Source of the DNA: Anaerolineaceae bacterium UBA6107
GTDB lineage: Bacteria; Chloroflexota; Anaerolineae; Anaerolineales; Anaerolineaceae
Reading direction: 5' to 3'
Length of the DNA stretch: 22,772 nt
Assembly: GCA_002428455.1 (NCBI GenBank)
Contig: DIWL01000046.1
Coordinates: 34,638 to 57,409 of the forward strand
Shown here: one piece after another, positions 15,449 to 22,749 of the stretch
Numbering within the stretch: position 1 is the first letter of the stretch
Layout: each line of letters starts with the position of its first letter
Position numbers and translations under genes: made by a program
The notes under the pieces: model-generated
The model's input: only the letters and a program-made list of their open reading frames with translations
Database searches by the model: none
Told to the model about the DNA's origin: nothing

Positions 15449-16390
15449 ATGGAAAGCAGCATCGTTGTAGAGCGCTTGAGCCATCGGTTTGACGATCGTT
15501 TTGTGTTGAATGAGCTGAGTTATGACGTCCGGCAGGGAGAAGTATTTGCACTGTTGGGACCGAACGGGGCGGGTAAAACTACCTCGATCCGGTTGTTGAA
15601 TGGCTTGTATAAGCCGACCGAGGGGAAAATCCGCGTGTTTAGTAAGGATCCGGTCACACATGGCTCACAAATCAGGCAGGAAACCGGCGTTCTGACCGAA
15701 ACCAGCGCGTTGTATGAGCGTCTCACCGCGCGAGAGAACCTGTTGTTCTTTGGCAGGCTGTACGGTCTTACAGAATCGCTTCTGTTAAAAAGAATTGACG
15801 AAACCATGGGCTTTTTCGCACTTAAAACGCGTGAAAACGAACGTGTGGGTACTTATAGCAAGGGGATGAAGCAGCGCCTGGCGCTGGCGAGGGCTTTTCT
15901 GAACCACCCGCGCATTCTCTTCCTGGACGAGCCGACCGCCAGCCTGGACCCGGAATCATCGCTGCAGGTGCACGAATTGATCGAATCACTGAGCAAGAAC
16001 GACGACCGCATCGTGTTCCTGTGCACGCACCGCCTGGAGGAGGCTGAACGCCTGGCCGACCGCATCGCGATCCTGAACAACGGCAAATTGCTGGCATTGG
16101 GGAGCTTGGACGAGCTCAGGCGGCGATTCAACCCCGGTTTATGGGTGGAGATCGAGCTGTTGCGACCGTTTGGAGAGCAAAACACACTGGAAAATGTTCG
16201 CGGGGTGAGCAAAATCCAGGTGGAAGACAGCAGGCTGCGGGTGCAGGTGGAGGAGGAGTCGGTCATCCCTGCGCTGGTTAATGAATTGGTGTTGCGCAAG
16301 GCGGAGATCCTGCGGGTAAGTCCGCAAAAGGTGACCCTGGAAGAGATCTATTTCAAGTTACAGACAGAAGTAAGGGAAGGTGCGCTATGA
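15449..16390 (+). CDS. ABC transporter ATP-binding protein (ABC-2 exporter type)
   Basis: The 313-residue ATPase powers the membrane permease encoded directly downstream. It has Walker A GPNGAGKT at 37-44, a Q-loop region with LTETSALYERLTARENL, signature SKGMKQR at about 136-142 (a variant of LSGGQ usual in this subfamily), Walker B ILFLDEPTASLDP at about 156-168 and the switch histidine in FLCTHRLEEAERL. The C-terminal 85 residues carry the extra domain common in ABC-2 drug or lipid exporters. ATG 15449 was chosen because GAGGTG sits just ahead; a GTG at 15443 lies inside that ribosome binding site. Its stop overlaps the permease start as ATGA. A parS site lies just upstream. The substrate is unknown. 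Confidence 0.94.
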   Translation: MESSIVVERLSHRFDDRFVLNELSYDVRQGEVFALLGPNGAGKTTSIRLLNGLYKPTEGKIRVFSKDPVTHGSQIRQETGVLTETSALYERLTARENLLFFGRLYGLTESLLLKRIDETMGFFALKTRENERVGTYSKGMKQRLALARAFLNHPRILFLDEPTASLDPESSLQVHELIESLSKNDDRIVFLCTHRLEEAERLADRIAILNNGKLLALGSLDELRRRFNPGLWVEIELLRPFGEQNTLENVRGVSKIQVEDSRLRVQVEEESVIPALVNELVLRKAEILRVSPQKVTLEEIYFKLQTEVREGAL

Positions 16391-17217
16391 ACTGGAGGAC
16401 AATTAGGACAATCGCTGGAAAGGACATCAAGGAAGCCACACAGAACAAATCCGTCTGGCTGCCGATCCTGATCGTGCCCCTGATCTTCGTGGTGCTCATG
16501 CCGGTTGGTATGATCCTGGCGATTAGTAGTACGGGCGCAACCGAAGTGAACCCTTTGAATGACCCTGATTTTGCATTATTCATGGAAAGGATGCCGCAAT
16601 TCCTTTCAAATCTGATCAACGGGTTGGATTCAGCGCAATCCGGTATCGTGCTATTGGTAGGTTACCTGTTCGCGCCTTTCTTCCTGATCATGCCGTTGAT
16701 GTTCTCGACGGTCATCGCATCCGAATCCTTTGCGGGTGAAAGAGAGCGCAAGACGGTTGAAGCGCTGCTCTACACCCCGGCGACCGATACCGAGCTGTTC
16801 CTGGGGAAGGTGCTGGCAGCGCTGGCACCAGCTTTGCTGATCACATGGGGCGGGTTCCTGGTTTACAGCGTGGTGGTCAACGTTGCGGCTTTCTCCGTAA
16901 TGGGCAGGATCTGGTTCCCTTTGCCCAGCTGGTATCCCCTGATCTTGTGGGTCTCACCCGCCATTTCATTGTTGGGGATTGCTGTAACCGTATTGATCTC
17001 TGGAAAAGTACAGACTTTCATGGGCGCGTACCAGTCCAGCGGCTCGCTGGTGCTGCTGGTGCTGGCGCTGTTAGCCGGGCAGGCAACCGGTGTGCTTTAC
17101 CTGAGCGTTGTGTCGGTGATCGTGATCGGACTGGTGCTGTTCCTGGTCGACGCCGTGTTGATGTACTACGCGATCCGCACCTTCAATCGGGACAAGCTGC
17201 TGGCATCTGCCGGGTGA
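16387..17217 (+). CDS. ABC-2 type transporter permease
   Basis: The 276-residue membrane protein begins with the usual short amphipathic N-terminus (IRTIAGKDIKEATQNKSVWLPILIVP), has a first membrane helix at about 24-47, an extracytoplasmic loop to about 85, and five more hydrophobic segments. FAGERERKTVEALLYTPATDTELFLGKVLAAL at about 115-146 is the coupling region characteristic of ABC-2 permeases such as NatB-like exporters. The gene overlaps the ATPase stop by 4 bases (ATGA), so the two subunits are made in step. A second, perfect parS site follows 11 bases after its stop. Efflux of a small molecule, lipid or peptide is likely but the substrate cannot be told. Confidence 0.92.
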   Translation: MNWRTIRTIAGKDIKEATQNKSVWLPILIVPLIFVVLMPVGMILAISSTGATEVNPLNDPDFALFMERMPQFLSNLINGLDSAQSGIVLLVGYLFAPFFLIMPLMFSTVIASESFAGERERKTVEALLYTPATDTELFLGKVLAALAPALLITWGGFLVYSVVVNVAAFSVMGRIWFPLPSWYPLILWVSPAISLLGIAVTVLISGKVQTFMGAYQSSGSLVLLVLALLAGQATGVLYLSVVSVIVIGLVLFLVDAVLMYYAIRTFNRDKLLASAG

Positions 17218-17227
17218 CCTGCAGTGG

Positions 17228-17243
17228 TGTTTCACGTGAAACA
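17228..17243. promoter_or_regulatory. parS site 2 (perfect ParB-binding consensus)
   Basis: TGTTTCACGTGAAACA matches the parS consensus at all 16 positions. It sits in the 137-base gap after the ABC permease gene, 1.8 kb from parS site 1. A 16-bp exact match is very unlikely by chance in a window of this size. Confidence 0.95.
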
Positions 17244-17311
17244 TTGCGGATTTGAACCTGATTCGCACTGCAGCGCTGTATAAAATCGGCTATACTATGC
17301 AATACTCAACC

Positions 17312-17338
17312 ACGCGGCGGTGTAGCCGCGTAATTTTT
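17312..17338 (+). terminator. Hairpin plus T-run just upstream of the yhfC-like gene (terminator or attenuator)
   Basis: ACGCGGC (17312-17318) and GCCGCGT (17325-17331) form a 7-bp stem with a 6-base loop, followed by AATTTTT. It ends only 16 bases before the yhfC-like ATG. It could end ABC-operon transcripts, or, if transcription starts at the TATACT box at 17291-17296, act as a leader attenuator. Confidence 0.5.
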
Positions 17339-17354
17339 GAGGTCAGGTGAACTT

Positions 17355-18365
17355 ATGGAAAACAATATTCCGCTATTTATTTCATATGTGATCTCGTTGT
17401 TGATCATGATCGGACTCCCGGTATTACTGGCGTTCATTGTTACGCGGTATTTCAAGGTGTCTTGGTGGGTGGTACTGGTAGGTGTGCTGACCTTCCTGCT
17501 CTCGCAAGCGGTACATTACCCGGCGGTGATGGGGATTAACGCCCTGTTCAACAACGGCGTGCTGCCCATCCCGTCAGAAAAATGGGTGCCCCTGGTGAAT
17601 GGTGTGATCGGGGGTCTGCTGGCGGGCCTGTGTGAAGAGACCGCGCGATGGGTGGGTTTCAAGGTGCTCAAACAGAAAGCGGAACGGTACGGTTCGGCTT
17701 TTGCGCTGGGCGTCGGGCACGGCGGTATTGAAAGCATCATTTTGGCGGTGCTGGGAACCGGCGCTACGCTGTTCACCGTGCTGTTCTACAACGCCGGCGG
17801 CGAGGTCGCAAAAGGAATTTCGACCGATCAAGTGCAATACATGCTTTTCCAGATCGAACAATTCTGGACGACACCGTGGGTTAACGGGCTGCTGCCCGGC
17901 GTGGAACGCATCATCGCGCTGTCACTGCAGATCTTCCTGTCCACACTGGTGTGGAAAGCCGTGGTGGATCGCTCGTTCGTGTGGTTCCTGCTGGCTGTGA
18001 TCTACCACGCAGTGGTGGACGCGCTGGCGGTCTACCTGGCTGGTATTGGCTGGGGATACTGGGCGATCGAAGGTGTACTGGCTTTGTTCCTGGTGCTGAA
18101 CATCTACCTGCTCTACCGCTTCTGGAAGGAAGAGAAGGAAATTGAGGAAGAGATGGACGAGATGGAGGAGCTGGAAGAGGGAGAGGAACCTGATGAAGAG
18201 GATGACCTCCCGGAAGAAGCGGATGAAGCAAACGAAGATGACGAATCCAGCCTGGACGAAGGGCAAACCGATCTATTGGATGAAGAAACGGACCTGGACG
18301 ATACTGATGCACCAGAGGATGACGCGGAAGCCGCTGACAGCATCCTGGAAGAAGACCCCAGGTAA
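17355..18365 (+). CDS. YhfC-family glutamic-type intramembrane protease with acidic C-terminal tail
   Basis: The 336-residue protein has about seven hydrophobic segments up to residue 256 and the YhfC/PrsW/CPBP-type motifs CEETARW (Glu94, Glu95), GHGGIES (His122, Glu126) and YHAVVDA (His218), which form the presumed intramembrane active site. Residues 259-336 are a hydrophilic tail with 45 Asp/Glu among 78 residues and only two Lys/Arg, not usual for the family. The ATG at 17355 has AGGTGA 4 bases ahead; a TTG 18 bases upstream overlaps a hairpin T-run and was rejected. A hairpin lies just upstream and a strong terminator follows the stop. The substrate is unknown; the tail is probably cytoplasmic and could bind metal, a basic protein, or act as an entropic spacer. 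Confidence 0.88.
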   Translation: MENNIPLFISYVISLLIMIGLPVLLAFIVTRYFKVSWWVVLVGVLTFLLSQAVHYPAVMGINALFNNGVLPIPSEKWVPLVNGVIGGLLAGLCEETARWVGFKVLKQKAERYGSAFALGVGHGGIESIILAVLGTGATLFTVLFYNAGGEVAKGISTDQVQYMLFQIEQFWTTPWVNGLLPGVERIIALSLQIFLSTLVWKAVVDRSFVWFLLAVIYHAVVDALAVYLAGIGWGYWAIEGVLALFLVLNIYLLYRFWKEEKEIEEEMDEMEELEEGEEPDEEDDLPEEADEANEDDESSLDEGQTDLLDEETDLDDTDAPEDDAEAADSILEEDPR

Positions 18366-18385
18366 GGCGATAAATACTGAATCAC

Positions 18386-18420
18386 AAGACCCGGTCGGTT
18401 TGATCGGGTCTTATTTTTTA
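18386..18420 (+). terminator. Intrinsic terminator of the yhfC-like gene
   Basis: An 11-bp stem with one G-U pair (18386-18396 with 18402-18412, loop GGTTT) is followed by ATTTTTTA. The T-run overlaps the last codons of the convergent PEP-binding gene, so the hairpin may also slow transcription from that side. Confidence 0.88.
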
Positions 18421-20738
18421 ACCAGGAAAGCGACTGCCCGTCCGATGTCTTCGTTCATGATCACGCGAACTGTCTGACCCGGGAAAGCGTCTGTGATCTT
18501 CAATAAGCGCAGGCTGGGTTCAAATTCCTGTGCATCCGGGAGCATGTCGAGCAGGTGGTTCGGTGCGGCATCAAAAAAGGCGCGATTGAAGATCGTCGCA
18601 GGGTTATCCATTTGCAGCGCCAGCGGATAGATCTGGGATTCCAGCAGATCCTGGAAGAAGTGGGTGCCCAGCGAGGGTTCCGGGGGCAAGCCGCAGTTCT
18701 CACCGGCCAGCTCAACCAGGGCGAGCGCGTGGTAAATATCTCCATAACCGATCGGAACGCCAAGATCTGCATTGGAACTGCCCCAGCGACCGGGGCCGAT
18801 GCAAATAAAGTGTTCTTCCTTGAGTAGATTATTCAACCTGCCGATCGTGCGCGCCAGGCTGATGCGATCATTGTAAGTGCTCAATGCGAAGTAAGCATCC
18901 GGCTTTACGTAGATGAACCAATCCACAGCGCTGATCCTGCCCTGCGGGACAATGAAATCAGTGGAGAAAAGGATCTTTTCGCGGGGCAGAGAAGAAGGAA
19001 TCTTCTCGACCTCGGTCTGGATGAGTTGACCCTGGGGGCGGCATTGGAGGATCGTCATGCAGAGTTGGGGCTGTCCTTTTAGATTCTCGCCAATGTTGAC
19101 GGTAAACTCAACGTCCACCGGAGCGTGATATGCCTGCTCCAGCGACTTTAGAATGGACTTCATGCGTTCGGCAAAGGGAGTGCGCTGCAGGAGGACATCG
19201 AAAGTCAGCACCAGTTTACCGGGATCATCGATAAGGGTTGAACGCAATGTCTCAAAATAATCCTCCTCATCCACCTGGGCAATGTATCGCAAAGGGGGGT
19301 AATCAGCAGCCAGGACATCATGGATGGGTAAGGAGGTGAAACAGTTATTCTTGAGATCGATCAGATCCACGTATTGCTGTGAATACCTACGGACCGCAGC
19401 TGCATCGTTGCTGGGGCGCAAGAGGGGGTGGCTGAGGGCAATTAGTCGCGGGAAATCGTTGCCCACGCGGTCCACTGCGCGGGTACCCAGCCCCCAAACC
19501 AGCCGTACAAAACCATCCCCGGCGCGAATCTGGGGTGCCCAACGGAAGAGGTTGCGGCTAAAGGCTACACCTGCAGCGTGCGGTAAAAGGTAATCCTTGT
19601 ATTGGTCACCCTCAACCAATTGGATGAGCAGTGCCATGCGTTCATCGTAATCCAGCAGGCCCTTGCTGCGACGGTAAAGCAACGCGTTCGGGTTGAGCAC
19701 GGAGGCGTAGATCTGGGCGATGGCTGAGGTCAACTGTGCGAGGTTCTGTTTCAGGGTGCCCTGGTTGGGGCAGAAGATGCTTTCATACTTGCCGGCGAAC
19801 GAGGTACCGAAATTATCCTCAAGCAAGCTGGAAGAACGGACGATGAGGGGTTGTTTACCGATCTTGATCAGCAGTGTCTGCAATTGGTCGAGAATGTCCG
19901 GGGGAAAGGAACCGCTTTGGAATTCCTGCTCGATGGAGGGATATTCCTCACGCATCTTAGATTCGGTCTTGTACTTCTGGTCATTCCATTTGAGCAGGTT
20001 ATTGATGGACATGAATGTGTAAAATTCGTTGGAACCGATATAGAATGACTCGGGCATCGAAAGACAGGGAACCTGGCTTAGCTCGGTGCTGTTTTGCAGA
20101 ATGTGCTGGGCGAGGATCATGCCGGCGGATTTGCCGCCGATGCGACCTCCTCCGATCTTGCGCCGGCGGATTTCTGCCAGGTCTTCGATCGAGAGCCAAT
20201 CTTTGGCGATGTTAATGTAACGGAGTTGGTCACTGATCAAAGTGCGGATTAGCACCACCCTGGATTCCTCCAGGCGGGCGGCGTACCTGGTGCGCTCGTC
20301 TTCCGGTAAGTTTTCGATCAGCAGAGCCTGTTCAAAGACGAGGTCCAGAGGGGCAAGTTCGGGGTTGATGGAGAGAAGCATTTCACTGGAGGAAATACCG
20401 CGTTCTGTCAACACCTCCTTGATGAGTGTTTCAAGCAACTCAAAAGGAAGGTGCCGGCTAAACAACAGGTCTGTGAGATGATCACGAACGAAGGAGAGGC
20501 GGATCTCCCACAGGTCGGTGGTCTCTTCGCTATATGGATCCTCAATCCCTTCCAACTTTTGTGACTGGATCGCGTTGTCACGTACGCGCGCTTCGAAGGT
20601 CTTTGTGTCGAGGATTAGACGGGAGAATAATGCTTCGCGCATACGGGCGCGGATACGTGTGGACAGGATTGGATATTGGGCCAGAGCCAGGGTAACGTTG
20701 AGAAGTTTATCTGAGGTGTTATTCGAAAAATCCATCAT
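18411..20738 (-). CDS. PEP/pyruvate-binding (PPDK N-terminal-like) domain protein
   Basis: The 775-residue protein resembles the ATP-grasp nucleotide-binding domain of pyruvate phosphate dikinase and PEP synthase. Key segments are GGKSAGM at 201-207, IVRSSSLLEDNFGTSFAGKYES-like block at 299-320, GVAFSRN near 410 and LQCRPQG, followed by a C-terminal block with GPGRWGSSNADLGVP at 648-662 and SLGTHFFQDL near 689-698. A helical N-terminal region of about 190 residues precedes the domain. The phosphohistidine swivelling domain (TSHAAI-type) and the PEP-binding barrel of full PEP synthases are missing, so it cannot perform the complete reaction alone. It could be a stand-alone kinase or a regulator. 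The start is one of two adjacent ATGs (20738 or 20735) without a clear ribosome binding site; a 20-bp palindrome lies 5 bases upstream. Confidence 0.85.
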   Translation of the reverse strand: MMDFSNNTSDKLLNVTLALAQYPILSTRIRARMREALFSRLILDTKTFEARVRDNAIQSQKLEGIEDPYSEETTDLWEIRLSFVRDHLTDLLFSRHLPFELLETLIKEVLTERGISSSEMLLSINPELAPLDLVFEQALLIENLPEDERTRYAARLEESRVVLIRTLISDQLRYINIAKDWLSIEDLAEIRRRKIGGGRIGGKSAGMILAQHILQNSTELSQVPCLSMPESFYIGSNEFYTFMSINNLLKWNDQKYKTESKMREEYPSIEQEFQSGSFPPDILDQLQTLLIKIGKQPLIVRSSSLLEDNFGTSFAGKYESIFCPNQGTLKQNLAQLTSAIAQIYASVLNPNALLYRRSKGLLDYDERMALLIQLVEGDQYKDYLLPHAAGVAFSRNLFRWAPQIRAGDGFVRLVWGLGTRAVDRVGNDFPRLIALSHPLLRPSNDAAAVRRYSQQYVDLIDLKNNCFTSLPIHDVLAADYPPLRYIAQVDEEDYFETLRSTLIDDPGKLVLTFDVLLQRTPFAERMKSILKSLEQAYHAPVDVEFTVNIGENLKGQPQLCMTILQCRPQGQLIQTEVEKIPSSLPREKILFSTDFIVPQGRISAVDWFIYVKPDAYFALSTYNDRISLARTIGRLNNLLKEEHFICIGPGRWGSSNADLGVPIGYGDIYHALALVELAGENCGLPPEPSLGTHFFQDLLESQIYPLALQMDNPATIFNRAFFDAAPNHLLDMLPDAQEFEPSLRLLKITDAFPGQTVRVIMNEDIGRAVAFLVKK

Positions 20739-20742
20739 CAGT

Positions 20743-20762
20743 AATTATTTCTAGAAATAATT
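20743..20762. repeat. Perfect 20-bp palindrome upstream of the PEP-binding gene
   Basis: AATTATTTCTAGAAATAATT is its own reverse complement over all 20 bases. It lies 5 bases before the first ATG of the PEP-binding gene and just past the dnaN terminator, where a ribosome binding site would be expected. It may be a dimeric-regulator operator or an RNA hairpin controlling translation. Confidence 0.85.
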
Positions 20763-20771
20763 GTCCTTCTG

Positions 20772-20805
20772 AAAAAGATATCCCCTCTCCGGCGTAGAGA
20801 GGGGA
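20772..20805 (-). terminator. Intrinsic terminator of dnaN
   Basis: A 9-bp GC-rich stem (20781-20789 with 20797-20805, 7-base loop) is followed on the minus strand by TATCTTTTTC. It starts 17 bases after the dnaN stop and separates dnaN from the PEP-binding gene. Confidence 0.88.
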
Positions 20806-20822
20806 CGCGTGAACGGGGTCTA

Positions 20823-21950
20823 TCAGCCGAGGTGCATGGGCATAATGACGTGGACAAAGTCCTCGTCGCCCATCGGGCGGATGACACCGGGGGAGTTGTT
20901 GGCATTGGTTTCAAGCGCAACGTTGGGCGAATGGATCACGTCCAGCACCTCGCGCAGGAAGCGCACGTTGAAGGCAATGAGCAGTCCGCTACCCTCGATG
21001 TTGGCTTCCACCGAAATGTCGCTTTTACCGGTCTCTTCGGTTTGGGAGTTGATCTCGACCTTGCCCGGTCCATCTTCGCCGGGAAGAATATCCAGGCGGA
21101 TGATGTTGTTTCCTTCGCGGGCGATCACCTCAGCCTGTTTGCAGGCTTTCAGGAAAGCCGGGGTGGAAATGATCGTTTTGGTTTTGGCGCTCTTGGGAAT
21201 GATGGCTTTGTAATCAGGGAAGTTGCCATCGATCAACTGGGAGACCAATTCGGCGTCCTTGAGACGGAAAATGACCTGACCGCGGCCGGACGGAACGATC
21301 ATGCGCACTGCTTTGTCCACGTCGCTGAAAATGCGCGCCAGTTCGTTCATGGCGCGGGCGGGAATGATGATCGAAATATCCTGGGAAACCGGGCTGGAAA
21401 GGTTTTCTTTGCGCACCGAGATGCGGAAGCCATCAGTGGCAGCCAGGGTGATGCCGTTGTCGACCACATCCATCTTGACGCCCTGCAGGACGGGGCGGGC
21501 TTCATCGGTGGAAGCGGCGAAAGCAACCTGCTGGATCATATCCTTAAAATCGGCCAGGTTGAGTTCAATCCCTTCATCCGGATCGACCACGGGCATGGGC
21601 GGAAAGTCCTGCGCGTCGATGCCCTTGATGTCGTGAATTGAGGCATTACAAACCAGGTTGATGGTCTGGGTGCGCTCATCGAGGGACATGACCACGTTAT
21701 CCGGCGGGAAGGTGCCCACCAGATCAACGATGGTGCGGGCAGGGATGGTAACGGAGCCTTCCTCATCAATGTGCGCGGGAATCCAGCAGGTAATACCAAG
21801 CTCAAGGTTGGTGGCGGATAGGCGCAAGCGCCCCTCGTCGGTCGCCAACAGCACATTTGCCAGCACCGGCAGGGTGCTGCGGGGGGATACGGCGCGGCTG
21901 ACGATGCTCAGCCCGTGCGCGAGATGTTGTTGGGTGACAGTCACTTTCAT
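20823..21950 (-). CDS. dnaN: DNA polymerase III beta subunit (sliding clamp)
   Basis: DnaN is the ring-shaped processivity clamp of the replicative polymerase and a platform for repair and replication-control proteins. The 375-residue length is standard for three clamp domains. Typical segments are present: the N-terminal VTQQHLAHGLSIVSRAVSPRSTLPVLANVLL, IPARTIVDLVGTFP, FPPMP, VLQGVKMDV with ATDGFRISVR, IIPARAMNELARIF, LIDGNFPDYKAIIP, and the C-terminal IMPMHLG near the usual hydrophobic pocket strand. The ATG at 21950 has GAGG about 7 bases ahead. Neither dnaA nor recF adjoins it: downstream is a PEP-binding protein and upstream a divergent acetyltransferase. Its closeness to two parS sites still suggests a location near the replication origin. 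Confidence 0.97.
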   Translation of the reverse strand: MKVTVTQQHLAHGLSIVSRAVSPRSTLPVLANVLLATDEGRLRLSATNLELGITCWIPAHIDEEGSVTIPARTIVDLVGTFPPDNVVMSLDERTQTINLVCNASIHDIKGIDAQDFPPMPVVDPDEGIELNLADFKDMIQQVAFAASTDEARPVLQGVKMDVVDNGITLAATDGFRISVRKENLSSPVSQDISIIIPARAMNELARIFSDVDKAVRMIVPSGRGQVIFRLKDAELVSQLIDGNFPDYKAIIPKSAKTKTIISTPAFLKACKQAEVIAREGNNIIRLDILPGEDGPGKVEINSQTEETGKSDISVEANIEGSGLLIAFNVRFLREVLDVIHSPNVALETNANNSPGVIRPMGDEDFVHVIMPMHLG

Positions 21951-21972
21951 GGGCGCCCTCTTTTCGTGTGAA

Positions 21973-22013
21973 GTTGTAGTATTGAGTATACAACGAGAAA
22001 GGTAAAAATTCCA
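21973..22013 (-). promoter_or_regulatory. Candidate dnaN promoter with inverted repeat
   Basis: On the minus strand a TATACT box (21990-21985) lies 35 bases before the dnaN ATG; the matching -35 (TGGAAT, 22013-22008) is poor. The box falls inside an inverted repeat with arms GTTGTA (21973-21978) and TACAAC (21989-21994), a possible operator. Confidence 0.35.
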
Positions 22014-22019
22014 GTAATC

Positions 22020-22043
22020 GTATGGTTTGAAGTATGGTTTGAA
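22020..22043. repeat. Tandem 12-bp direct repeat in the dnaN-acetyltransferase gap
   Basis: GTATGGTTTGAA occurs twice head to tail at 22020-22031 and 22032-22043. The second copy contributes the -35-like TTGAAG of the acetyltransferase promoter. Confidence 0.8.
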
Positions 22044-22066
22044 GGATGGGGAGGATGTTGTACAAT
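22039..22066 (+). promoter_or_regulatory. Candidate promoter of the GNAT acetyltransferase gene
   Basis: TTGAAG at 22039-22044, a 16-base spacer and TACAAT at 22061-22066 resemble a sigma-70 promoter, placed about 27 bases before the ATG at 22093. Confidence 0.5.
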
Positions 22067-22092
22067 TTTGGTTAACAACAAGGAGTAATGAA

Positions 22093-22671
22093 ATGGCAAA
22101 AAAGACGATTGCAGTGGAAAAATGGGACTTTCAGCCGCTCACTCCTGAGCACTGGACCGACTTTGAGACCCTTTTCGGTCCCAATGGAGCCTGCACAGGC
22201 TGCTGGTGTGCCTGGTTCCTGATGACAAACCGTGAATTCAAGGAAACCAGAAAGGAAGGACACAAGCAGCTAATGCGCGACCTGGTTGATGAGGGGGTTG
22301 AACCTGGCTTGATCGCTTACGCGGACGGAGTGCCGGCGGGTTGGGTGGCGCTGGCGCCGCGCGAGCGCTACAAGCGGCTGGCGACCTCAAAACAACTGGG
22401 GGCAGTGGACGATAAACCGGTGTGGGTGATTCCGTGTTTTTTCATTCACCGTGATTTCCGGCGGCAGGGGATGATGACCAGGCTGCTCACGGCAGCGATC
22501 GCGTATGCCAGAAGCAAGGGTGTTGAGACACTGGAGGCTTTTCCGCTGGACGTGGAAGGAAAGATGAGTTCGATCCAAATGTACACCGGCAAATCCTCGG
22601 TGTTTTATGAACTGGGCTTCAAAGAGGTTGTGCGGCGGGATTACCGTCCGATAGTACGCCTGGAACTGTAA
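22093..22671 (+). CDS. GNAT-family N-acetyltransferase
   Basis: The 192-residue protein should transfer an acetyl group from acetyl-CoA to an unknown amine. The acetyl-CoA loop is FRRQGMMTRLLTAAIAYA at about 122-139 (R-x2-G-x-M pattern), after the beta-strand VWVIPCFFIHRDF. FYELGFKEVVRRDYRPIVRL closes the fold. A cysteine-rich segment GACTGCWCAWF near 32-42 is shared by a subset of GNAT proteins. The ATG at 22093 was chosen because AGGAG lies 7 bases ahead; an in-frame ATG 66 bases upstream overlaps the promoter. The gene is divergent from dnaN and single. Nothing in the neighbourhood points to the substrate. Confidence 0.88.
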   Translation: MAKKTIAVEKWDFQPLTPEHWTDFETLFGPNGACTGCWCAWFLMTNREFKETRKEGHKQLMRDLVDEGVEPGLIAYADGVPAGWVALAPRERYKRLATSKQLGAVDDKPVWVIPCFFIHRDFRRQGMMTRLLTAAIAYARSKGVETLEAFPLDVEGKMSSIQMYTGKSSVFYELGFKEVVRRDYRPIVRLEL

Positions 22672-22702
22672 TTGTTTCGAGAAAGAATTATGTTTTTGGT
22701 AG

Positions 22703-22733
22703 AAATAAATCTCCCCACGGTGCCGTGGGGAGA
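22703..22733 (-). terminator. Terminator hairpin between the tRNA gene and the acetyltransferase gene
   Basis: TCTCCCCACGG (22710-22720) and CCGTGGGGAGA (22723-22733) are perfect inverted arms around TG. On the minus strand the stem is followed by TTTATTTC, giving a U-tract, so it most likely ends the tRNA transcript. It may also block readthrough from the acetyltransferase side. Confidence 0.82.
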
Positions 22734-22749
22734 AATGTTATAATCTGTG

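Noticed and set aside
17337..17354. TTG at 17337 as the yhfC start
   Set aside because: It falls in the T-run of a hairpin with no ribosome binding site; the ATG at 17355 has AGGTGA correctly spaced.
20832..21641. 269-codon open frame on the plus strand
   Set aside because: It is the antisense shadow of dnaN, whose minus-strand product is unmistakable.
22059..22066. TTGTACAA palindrome at the acetyltransferase -10 box as an operator
   Set aside because: Eight-base AT-rich palindromes are frequent by chance and it is largely explained by the TACAAT box.
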